DNA from: Bacteroidales bacterium
GTDB taxonomy: Bacteria > Bacteroidota > Bacteroidia > Bacteroidales > VadinHA17
Assembly: GCA_013314865.1 (NCBI GenBank)
Contig: JABUEV010000108.1
Coordinates: forward strand, 1-7,465
Reading direction: 5' to 3'
Length of the DNA: 7,465 nucleotides
The position numbers and the translations under genes were made by a program. Position 1 is the stretch's first letter, and each line of letters starts with the position of its first letter. This document shows, one piece after another, positions 1-5,932 of the stretch. The notes beneath the pieces were generated by a model. The model did not search any database, had not been told where the DNA came from, and saw only the letters and a list, made by a program, of their open reading frames with translations.

Positions 1-1290
1 GCATATATTGACGTCTCTGAAATATACGGGAACCAGAATGAGAAGAAACTCTACGAGCTGATCTGGAAAAGAACTATCGCTTCACAGATGTCTGATGCTA
101 TAGTTGAAAAGACTAATGTTTCAATCAGTATGAGCAATTCGCCTGTCAGATTCACTGCCACAGGAGAAGTAATAAAGTTTGACGGTTTTCTGAAATTATA
201 CAGTGAATCAACAGATCAGGAAGCAGGAGAAGAAGAAAAAAATATTCTTCCGCCTCTCAAAAATGGTCAAAAGCTTTTCTATGAAAATATTTCCGCCATT
301 CAGAAGTTCACCGTTCCTCCTCCAAGGTACTCGGAGGCGAGCCTTGTTAAAAAGCTGGAAGAGCTTGGAATAGGGAGACCTTCAACATATGCCCCCACAA
401 TATCCACCATTCAGCAGAGGGGTTATGTTGTTAAAGGAGACCGTCCGGGAGAAAAACGGCAGATAAAATACTTCTCACTTTCAAAGGGAAAAATAACCGC
501 TTCATCCAAATCTGAAATTGCAGGCAGGGAAAAATCCAAACTTTTTCCACAGGACATAGGAATGATTGTAAATGACTTTCTTGTAGAAAACTTCCCTGAG
601 ATAGTTGACTACAATTTCACAGCAGAGGTTGAGGAGCAGTTTGACGAAATTGCACGCGGAAAGGTTAAATGGACAGGCATGCTTGCTGATTTTTACAAGC
701 CATTTCACAGGACTGTTGAGCATACCCTTGAAAAAAAGACCCGGAGTAAAGGAGTAAGAGTACTTGGCAATGATCCGGAGACCGGAGAACCTGTTGTGGT
801 GAAGATGGGAAGATATGGACCCCTGGCACAAATAGGTGACCCGGACAGCAGTAAAAAACCCCGGTTTGCAAGCCTTGCAAAAGACCAGCTCCTTGAAACA
901 ATAACCCTCGAAGAAGCTCTTAAGCTTTTCAGGCTTCCAAGGTCACTGGGCGAATATGAGGGCAGTGAAGTAAAAGTTGGTTCCGGAAAATTCGGACCCT
1001 ACATTCAGTGTAAAAACAAATTTTATTCTCTGAAAAAGGGCATCGATGATCCATACACAATAACCCTTGAGAGAGCCCTGGAAATTATCAGGGAGAAGGA
1101 AGAGAGTGAGAAAAACAAAATAATCAAAGATCTCGGCGAAATCAAGATACTTAACGGACGTTACGGAGCATATCTGGTTAAAGACAAACAGAATTACCGG
1201 ATTCCGAAAGGAGTAAAAGCCGATGAACTTACAAAGGAGGAGTGTATCGGCATAATTCAAAAAAGCAAAAAGCTTAAGAAAAACACCTGA
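1..1290 (+). CDS. topA: DNA topoisomerase I (type IA), C-terminal part; 5' end outside window
   Basis: The reading frame is open from base 1 and runs 429 codons to TGA at 1288-1290, so the first ATG at 88 is internal and not the start. Type IA topoisomerases relax negatively supercoiled DNA through a 5'-phosphotyrosine intermediate. The TOPRIM domain and the active-site Tyr lie upstream of the window. Visible are the family motif LYELIWKRTIASQM (about 46-87), the cleavage-domain signature GIGRPSTYAPTI (from 367), and a stretch matching the end of the topoisomerase core (VDYNFTAEVEEQFDEIARG, about 604-660). Three C-terminal repeats follow, centred on GRYGPLAQIGD (from 808), GKFGPYIQC (from 985) and GRYGAYLV (from 1156). 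The tail contains only two Cys residues, so the four-Cys zinc ribbons of Escherichia coli TopA are absent and replaced by this repeat type. The lysine-rich end (KSKKLKKNT) is typical. The next gene begins 6 bp after the stop, suggesting cotranscription. Confidence 0.96.
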   Translation, partial: AYIDVSEIYGNQNEKKLYELIWKRTIASQMSDAIVEKTNVSISMSNSPVRFTATGEVIKFDGFLKLYSESTDQEAGEEEKNILPPLKNGQKLFYENISAIQKFTVPPPRYSEASLVKKLEELGIGRPSTYAPTISTIQQRGYVVKGDRPGEKRQIKYFSLSKGKITASSKSEIAGREKSKLFPQDIGMIVNDFLVENFPEIVDYNFTAEVEEQFDEIARGKVKWTGMLADFYKPFHRTVEHTLEKKTRSKGVRVLGNDPETGEPVVVKMGRYGPLAQIGDPDSSKKPRFASLAKDQLLETITLEEALKLFRLPRSLGEYEGSEVKVGSGKFGPYIQCKNKFYSLKKGIDDPYTITLERALEIIREKEESEKNKIIKDLGEIKILNGRYGAYLVKDKQNYRIPKGVKADELTKEECIGIIQKSKKLKKNT

Positions 1291-1296
1291 AGATCT

Positions 1297-2466
1297 ATGA
1301 CAGAGATAAATGAATATTTCAACCCGGTATTAATAGAACCGCCTGATTTCAAATTACTTGCAGATCAAGCTACTTTTTCTCATAATATCACTGTCCACAC
1401 TGAAAATAACCCGCTTAAAAAAATCAACGACTACAGGATTGCCCTGATTGGAGTCCCTGAAGGCCGTAATTCTCTCAATATAGGTTCCTCAAAAAGTCCT
1501 GACATCATAAGGGAACAATTATACAAACTGGCCAAAGTTCCGGGAAAAACTAAAATTATTGACCTTGGAAACATGAAACAGGGAGTCACCTTCAACGATA
1601 CGCTTGCAGGACTTACTGACGTGTTGACATTACTTCTTAATGAAAATATTTTTCCGGTTATTATCGGCGGAAGCAGTGCGCTTGTTCCGGCAATTGACAA
1701 GGCATTTTCCTCTCTAAAAATTAGATATACACTCACAGAAGTGGATTCAAGGATTGATTATGAACCGGAGCGCAGGGAAACAGACTCATCAGGTTACCTG
1801 AACAAAATCTTCGCAAATCCGCGAAACAACATCAGACATTACATAAATATCGGCTATCAGACATATCTTAATGATCAGCAGGTTATCAACCGGCTTACAA
1901 GACGCCATGCTGATCTTATAAGAGTCGGTGACGCCAGACAAGCCCTGCATCTGACTGAACCTCTTTTCAGGGATTCAGATGCCGCAGTCTTTGATATTTC
2001 AGCTGTAAGACAATCAGATGCTCCGGGAACCTTATATCCCTCCCCGAACGGATTTTATGGAGAAGAAATCTGCCTTCTTGCCAGATACGCAGGAATCTCA
2101 GACCAGCTTAAAGTATTTGGAATATTCGAAGTTAATCCCGAGTATGATAAAAGATATCAGACTTCAGCCCTTACAGCACAGATTATCTGGTTTTTTCTTG
2201 AAGGATTTTCTCAGAAACAATATGAATCGCCTGCTCTTAGTGATTCAAACACTGGACGTTTTATAAAATACCATGTCAGGGTTTCGGACCTTGAGGAGGA
2301 TCTTATTTTCATTAAGAGTAATTTCACGGAGAGATGGTGGCTCGAAATTAAGGATGAATCAGGAAATTCTTCTTATGTGGCCTGCTCTCATGAAGATTAC
2401 ATCAAGGCAAATCATAATGAAGTGCCCGACAGATGGGTTAAAGCTGTAAACAGATTAAAAATCTGA
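1297..2466 (+). CDS. Arginase/formimidoylglutamase-fold protein with degraded metal site (probable non-catalytic homologue)
   Basis: This 389-residue protein starts at an ATG 6 bp after topA. Ureohydrolases (arginase, agmatinase, formimidoylglutamase) use two Mn ions held by GGDHS, DAHxD and SFDxD motifs. The fold is recognisable here: an N-terminal Rossmann-like start (IALIGVPEGR, 48-57), the strand VIIGGSSA (121-128), VDSRID (149-154), VFDISAVRQSDAPG (231-244), GFYGEEICLLARYAG (252-266) and the late family motif FEVNPEYD (277-284). Three ligand positions differ: His of GGDHS is Ser127, His of DAHxD is Arg152, and the second Asp of SFDxD is Ser235. Asp150, Asp154 and Asp233 remain. Canonical binuclear-Mn hydrolysis is therefore unlikely. 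A C-terminal extension of about 70 residues (from about 320, with ERWWLEI) lies beyond the usual arginase core of about 300 residues. From memory, similar GGS/DSRFD-type homologues occur in many Bacteroidota, often labelled formimidoylglutamase or arginase; this needs a search. No signal peptide is visible, so it is probably cytoplasmic. Fold assignment is confident; function is unknown. Confidence 0.85.
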   Translation: MTEINEYFNPVLIEPPDFKLLADQATFSHNITVHTENNPLKKINDYRIALIGVPEGRNSLNIGSSKSPDIIREQLYKLAKVPGKTKIIDLGNMKQGVTFNDTLAGLTDVLTLLLNENIFPVIIGGSSALVPAIDKAFSSLKIRYTLTEVDSRIDYEPERRETDSSGYLNKIFANPRNNIRHYINIGYQTYLNDQQVINRLTRRHADLIRVGDARQALHLTEPLFRDSDAAVFDISAVRQSDAPGTLYPSPNGFYGEEICLLARYAGISDQLKVFGIFEVNPEYDKRYQTSALTAQIIWFFLEGFSQKQYESPALSDSNTGRFIKYHVRVSDLEEDLIFIKSNFTERWWLEIKDESGNSSYVACSHEDYIKANHNEVPDRWVKAVNRLKI

Positions 2467-2472
2467 ATTTTT
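2451..2472 (+). terminator. Weak intrinsic-terminator-like hairpin at the end of the arginase-fold gene
   Basis: CAGATT (2451-2456) and AATCTG (2460-2465) form a perfect 6-bp stem around an AAA loop, followed by a short T run (2468-2472) and a second T run at 2478-2483. The hairpin overlaps the stop codon at 2464-2466. The stem has only two G-C pairs, so it would be a poor terminator. It is listed because its position, between the topA pair and the T9SS genes, is where a terminator would be expected. Confidence 0.25.
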
Positions 2473-2643
2473 CCCAATTTTTTGTTCCTGACTGCGTTTA
2501 ATTGTAGATTGTGCATTTAAATCTGATCTTTTAATAAATTAAATTGTTTGTTTATAAATATAATTCAGCTGATTCAGATGCATAATCAGAATTTTATTTA
2601 CTTTACTGGTTCATTAACGGGCAAGCTATTGCGATATAGAGTT
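2467..2643 (+). promoter_or_regulatory. AT-rich intergenic leader upstream of porP; likely T9SS operon promoter region
   Basis: This 177-bp stretch is the largest gap in the window, assuming porP starts at GTG 2644; the other gaps are 6 to 51 bp. The Bacteroidota promoter consensus is TTTG about 19 bp before TAnnTTTG. The nearest match is TTTG at 2481-2484 with TAGATTGT at 2505-2512, an imperfect -7 element, so the promoter call rests mainly on position. An inverted repeat CTGATT (2569-2574) / AATCAG (2584-2589) encloses an ATG at 2578. The region also contains the alternative in-frame porP starts TTG 2548 and ATG 2578. No purine-rich ribosome binding site is visible before any of the three starts. 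Confidence 0.4.
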
Positions 2644-3588
2644 GTGAAGAGGCTTATACTGACATCTTTAGTTTCGATTATATTATTTTGCCAGGGGTTC
2701 TCCCAGCAGGATCCCCTAATAAGCCATTATATGCTGAACACTCTGACATATAATCCGGGAGTGGCAGGCACTTCAGGCCTTATCTGTGCAACCGCAATCA
2801 ACAGACAGCAGTGGCTTGGATTCAGGGGTGCCCCTTCCACTACACTGTTTAATATAAATTCTCCGGTGAAACTATTTGGCATAAACAGCGGTGTAGGTCT
2901 TGTTCTGCAAAGTGACAATATCGGATTTGATAAAGATATAAGTGCATCTCTGGCCTATTCATACCTGACAGATCTGGGGCAGGGGAAGCTCGGGATTGGA
3001 ATAAGTGCAGGTATCATGAACAAGACACTAGACCCTGACTGGTATATTCCTTCAGGTGATATCCATACCCCTCCTTCAGGTGATCCGCTGATACCGGAAA
3101 CCAAAGAGAGTGTGGTTACATTCGACGCCGGGCTGGGACTGTATTATACAACAGATAAATATTATGCTGCAATATCTGTAACTCATATCAATCAGCCTAA
3201 ATTTAAATTCAGCAAAGGTCTTCCTTATCTCAGCAGGCATTTTTACATGACAGCAGGCTATACACTTCAGCTTCCCAACCCTTCTTTTGAAGTTCTGCCA
3301 TCAGTCTTTTCATACAGCGACGGGAAAGTGATACAATTTAATGTAACTTCTCTTGTAAGATACAATAAAAAAGTGTGGGGTGGCGTTTCTTACAGAGTCG
3401 GAGATGCACTGACTGGTATCTTAGGACTGGAATTATTTAATGGAATAAAATTAGGTTATGCATACGACTTCCCTCTTTCGGATATCAGGAGGAACACCAG
3501 CGGCTCCCATGAATTTGTTGTCAACTACTGTTTTGACATCGGACTGGGAAAAAGCCAGATGAAATATAAAAGTATCAGGTTTTTATGA
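2644..3588 (+). CDS. porP: PorP/SprF family type IX secretion outer-membrane protein
   Basis: With the GTG start at 2644 the protein has 314 residues, typical for PorP/SprF. I chose this start because it begins directly with a standard Sec signal peptide: basic VKR, a hydrophobic core (LILTSLVSIILF) and a plausible signal peptidase I site after GFS, giving a mature N-terminus QQDPLISHYM. The frame stays open upstream, and ATG 2578 or TTG 2548 would add 22 or 32 residues before the signal, which is less likely. Family hallmarks are QQDP...YMLNTLTYNPGVAG just after the signal (PorP proteins usually read QDPxFSQYMFNxLxxNPAYAG) and the C-terminal SGSHEFVVNYCFDIG, close to the usual GSHEI strand. 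Alternating aromatic and polar segments between them fit a predicted outer-membrane beta-barrel. PorP/SprF proteins are needed for T9SS secretion or for placing T9SS substrates on the surface. Placement directly before gldK matches the Porphyromonas por operon. The stop is followed by 51 bp before gldK. Confidence 0.88.
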   Translation: MKRLILTSLVSIILFCQGFSQQDPLISHYMLNTLTYNPGVAGTSGLICATAINRQQWLGFRGAPSTTLFNINSPVKLFGINSGVGLVLQSDNIGFDKDISASLAYSYLTDLGQGKLGIGISAGIMNKTLDPDWYIPSGDIHTPPSGDPLIPETKESVVTFDAGLGLYYTTDKYYAAISVTHINQPKFKFSKGLPYLSRHFYMTAGYTLQLPNPSFEVLPSVFSYSDGKVIQFNVTSLVRYNKKVWGGVSYRVGDALTGILGLELFNGIKLGYAYDFPLSDIRRNTSGSHEFVVNYCFDIGLGKSQMKYKSIRFL

Positions 3589-3639
3589 TAATAATTTAAG
3601 AAAAATTGAGTTTACTAGCGATATAAATCCTATGTCAAT

Positions 3640-4986
3640 ATGAAAAAGGTAATATTTTCTGCTCTGATAACAATGCTGATATTAAGTGGCTGTGGCTCTT
3701 CTTCAACAGGAGAGCTGACAGGTGTTCAGGGAAGGAAAAAATTCTTCGAACCGGAACCATACGAAATGGCATTTATTCCTGCCGGTAATTTTATGATGGG
3801 ACCCAGCGATCAGGATGCCGCCTTCGCTCTTAACAGTCTTTCAAAGTCAGTGACCGTGGAGGCATTCTGGATGGATCAGACCGAAATCACAAATAATAAA
3901 TACCGTCAGTTTGTATATTATGTCCGTGACTCCATTCTCAGGACAAAGCTGGGCGAAGCAGGAATTCCTGACCGTGAATATTTTATGGTTGACCGGGATG
4001 GAAACGTGATTGAACCTAATGTAATCAACTGGGAGGAGAAAATTGATCTCAGGGATGAAACCACCAGGGAAGTGCTTGAGGAAATGTATTATCCGCCTGA
4101 GGAAAGGTTCAACGGGAAAAAGCAGATTGATGTCAGAAAACTCAACTATTCATATTACTGGGTTGATTATCAGCAGGCAGCAAAATCAAGATATGTCATA
4201 GACTATGCCAACAATACCGGCCGTTATGAAGGTCAGGTAACCAATCTTGATGGCTCCCGGACAGATGTTAAGGACCGTTCTTCATTCATTAAACACAGTG
4301 TTATCAATGTTTATCCCGACACACTCTGCTGGATTAGGGACTTCACCTATTCCTTCAACGATCCTCAGGCATCACTATATTTCTGGCATCCTTCGTTCGA
4401 TGATTATCCTGTTGTAGGTGTCTCATGGGTTCAGGCAACAGCCTTCAGCATCTGGAGAACAGATTATATGAATACCCATCTCAGGAAAAATGGCATTCCG
4501 GATGTTCAGGCTTACCGTCTTCCCCTTGAAACTGAATGGGAATACGCCGCACGGGGAGGATTGGATCTTTCAATGTATCCATGGGGCGGACCTTATACCC
4601 GCAATTACCAGGGATGCTTCCTTGCAAACTTTAAACCACTGAGGGGCAACTATATTGACGATGGTGCAGTTTATACAGCTAAAGCAGGCTCATTTGAGCC
4701 CAATGAATACGGACTTTTTGACATGTCAGGAAACGTAGCTGAATGGACCTCATGTGCATACCATCCTTCAGCTTATATTTTCCAGCATGACCTTAATCCC
4801 AATTATGAATATAATGCGACTCCCCAGGACCCGCCTGTCATGAAAAGAAAGGTTATTAGAGGCGGATCATGGAAAGATATAGCATACTTCCTGCAGACAA
4901 GTTCGAGGGATTTTGAATATCAGGATTCTACAAAATCATTTATAGGTTTCCGTAATGTCAGATCTTATATTGGTGTAAATCGTTAA
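3640..4986 (+). CDS. gldK: GldK/PorK, T9SS ring lipoprotein with SUMF1-like (FGE-sulfatase) fold
   Basis: GldK/PorK is an outer-membrane lipoprotein that, with GldN/PorN, builds the large periplasmic ring of the T9SS. This 448-residue protein begins with a lipoprotein signal (MKKVIFSALITMLILSGC); the lipobox LSGC makes Cys18 the lipidated residue, followed by a Gly/Ser-rich stretch. The FGE-sulfatase fold starts at MAFIPAGNFMMGPSDQD (about 43-59), with VEAFWMDQTEITNNKYRQFV (73-92). An insertion of roughly 150 residues (about 97-250), normal for GldK, follows. The fold resumes with YPVVGVSWVQATAFSIW (256-272), YRLPLETEWEYAARGG (292-307), YGLFDMSGNVAEWT (357-370), VIRGGSWKD (405-413) and FIGFRNVRS (434-442). 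The paired catalytic cysteines of true formylglycine-generating enzymes are missing near the C-terminus, so the fold is structural. The paralogue GldJ has a similar architecture, but the position between porP and gldL supports GldK. The start has no Shine-Dalgarno match. Confidence 0.95.
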   Translation: MKKVIFSALITMLILSGCGSSSTGELTGVQGRKKFFEPEPYEMAFIPAGNFMMGPSDQDAAFALNSLSKSVTVEAFWMDQTEITNNKYRQFVYYVRDSILRTKLGEAGIPDREYFMVDRDGNVIEPNVINWEEKIDLRDETTREVLEEMYYPPEERFNGKKQIDVRKLNYSYYWVDYQQAAKSRYVIDYANNTGRYEGQVTNLDGSRTDVKDRSSFIKHSVINVYPDTLCWIRDFTYSFNDPQASLYFWHPSFDDYPVVGVSWVQATAFSIWRTDYMNTHLRKNGIPDVQAYRLPLETEWEYAARGGLDLSMYPWGGPYTRNYQGCFLANFKPLRGNYIDDGAVYTAKAGSFEPNEYGLFDMSGNVAEWTSCAYHPSAYIFQHDLNPNYEYNATPQDPPVMKRKVIRGGSWKDIAYFLQTSSRDFEYQDSTKSFIGFRNVRSYIGVNR

Positions 4987-5010
4987 TAATAAACTCTAAA
5001 GAATAATTAT

Positions 5011-5895
5011 ATGAGCTTAGCAGAAATAGTACAGAGCAGCGGATGGAAGAACTTTATGGCCAAACTTTATGGTATCGGTGCTTCTGTCGTTATTATTGGT
5101 GCGTTGTTTAAGATCCAGCACTGGGCAGGAGCAGGCACTATGCTTACAGTTGGCCTCTCGACCGAAGCTATCATATTCTTCTTCTCAGCATTTGAACCAC
5201 TTCATGAGGAGGTTGACTGGACACTTGTTTATCCCGAACTGGCAGGGATACAGGAGGAAGAACCGGGCACTTCAGTAAGATCACACGATTCAAGAGACCA
5301 CAGAGGATTATCAGGCGGCTACGGAGGCGGTGGAGGAGGCTCGCTTGCATTGGCAAAATTTGATGAAATGCTTGAAAAAGCAGATATCTCACCCGAATTG
5401 TTCGAGAAACTGGGGATTGGCATGAAAAAACTCAGTGAGGCAACTTCCAATATAAGCGCTATGGGAGATATCTCAGAAGCTTCCAGACGATATATGAATA
5501 CAATAGACGCCGCAAATCAGTCTCTTGGTAAACTTTCTGACACCTATCAGACAACCGCTAAGGTTCTTAATGATACACATTCTGTTTATCATAGCCTCGC
5601 AGATTCATTTTCAGTAATTGATGCCGGCGGCAAATCATATCAGCAGCAGCTTGAAACTCTTAACAAAAACCTGTCTGCATTAAATGCTGTATATGAACTG
5701 CAGCGCAAAGAAGCCGACCAGCATATTAAAGAGTCTGATAGTCTTTATAAGGGAATTCAAAACCTTATGAAAGATTTATCTGATTCGGCCGGCGATGCTA
5801 AAAAATACCGTGAACAGATTTCCAAACTTAACGAAAACCTGTCTGCACTTAACAATATATATGGAAATATGCTGGCTGCTATGAATGTAAAATAG
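5011..5895 (+). CDS. gldL: GldL/PorL, inner-membrane T9SS motor subunit
   Basis: GldL forms the cytoplasmic-membrane motor with GldM and converts proton-motive force into motion and secretion energy. The 294-residue sequence starts with an amphipathic segment, then two membrane helices (about 15-33 and 42-61) forming a hairpin with both ends in the cytoplasm. Charged residues in the hairpin match those studied in Flavobacterium johnsoniae GldL: Lys34 and His37 (ALFKIQHW) correspond to Lys27 and His30, and Glu52 (GLSTEAIIFF) to the key Glu49. The family signature AFEPLHEEVDWTLVYPELAG follows (60-79). Then come an acidic/His/Arg linker, a glycine-rich run (101-111) and a long, mostly helical cytoplasmic tail (about 112-294) with two copies of an LNxNLSALNxxY repeat. 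The gene lies 24 bp after gldK and 37 bp before gldM, consistent with one operon. No Shine-Dalgarno site is visible. The start is supported by the correct position of the first membrane helix. Confidence 0.96.
   Translation: MSLAEIVQSSGWKNFMAKLYGIGASVVIIGALFKIQHWAGAGTMLTVGLSTEAIIFFFSAFEPLHEEVDWTLVYPELAGIQEEEPGTSVRSHDSRDHRGLSGGYGGGGGGSLALAKFDEMLEKADISPELFEKLGIGMKKLSEATSNISAMGDISEASRRYMNTIDAANQSLGKLSDTYQTTAKVLNDTHSVYHSLADSFSVIDAGGKSYQQQLETLNKNLSALNAVYELQRKEADQHIKESDSLYKGIQNLMKDLSDSAGDAKKYREQISKLNENLSALNNIYGNMLAAMNVK
5311..5343 (+). other. Glycine-rich hinge in GldL
   Basis: Codons 101-111 of gldL encode SGGYGGGGGGS, with six consecutive glycines written mostly as GGC, GGT and GGA. It separates the membrane hairpin and the conserved DWTLVYPEL segment from the helical cytoplasmic tail, and probably acts as a flexible linker. 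Confidence 0.75.
5623..5694 (+). repeat. Internal repeat copy 1 in the GldL cytoplasmic tail
   Basis: Residues 205-228 carry the pattern AGGKSYQQQLETLNKN followed by LSALNAVY. The core DNA CTTAACAAAAACCTGTCTGC (5659-5678) recurs downstream with one difference. The repeat distance, measured Tyr210 to Tyr266, is 56 residues. Confidence 0.8.
5788..5862 (+). repeat. Internal repeat copy 2 in the GldL cytoplasmic tail
   Basis: Residues 260-284 carry AGDAKKYREQISKLNEN followed by LSALNNIY, aligning with copy 1 after a one-residue gap. The 21-base core at 5827-5847 matches 5659-5679 at 20 of 21 positions; the single difference is A to G, changing Lys to Glu. Confidence 0.8.
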
Positions 5896-5932
5896 CATTA
5901 CATTTTATTCCAAACTTAACCACCAAGTAAAA

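Noticed and set aside
502..1260. Three minus-strand open frames (502-831, 665-901, 943-1260)
   Set aside because: They lie opposite the well-conserved topA coding sequence, overlap one another in part, and encode proteins with no recognisable motifs.
1291..1296. AGATCT palindrome between topA and the next gene
   Set aside because: A six-base palindrome with no repeats nearby and no known role; it simply fills the short intergenic gap.
1431..1736. Minus-strand open frame of 101 codons opposite the arginase-fold gene
   Set aside because: It has no family-like sequence and sits wholly within a better-supported gene.
2018..2266. Plus-strand open frame of 82 codons in another frame of the arginase-fold gene
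   Set aside because: The overlapping main frame carries the GFYGEE and FEVNPEYD motifs here; the shifted frame has none, and there is no sign of a frameshift.
2457..2472. AT-only inverted repeat AAAAAT / ATTTTT around CTGA
   Set aside because: It has no G-C pairs in an AT-rich region, so it is expected by chance; the competing CAGATT/AATCTG hairpin is slightly better.
3589..3639. Possible separate promoter for gldK (TATAAAT at 3622-3628)
   Set aside because: The 51-bp gap has no Bacteroidota-type TTTG/TAnnTTTG pair, and one TA-rich hexamer in AT-rich DNA is not evidence.
5069..5392. Small open frames overlapping gldL (5069-5278 plus, 5171-5392 minus)
   Set aside because: They are out-of-frame shadows of the GldL membrane hairpin and linker coding sequence.
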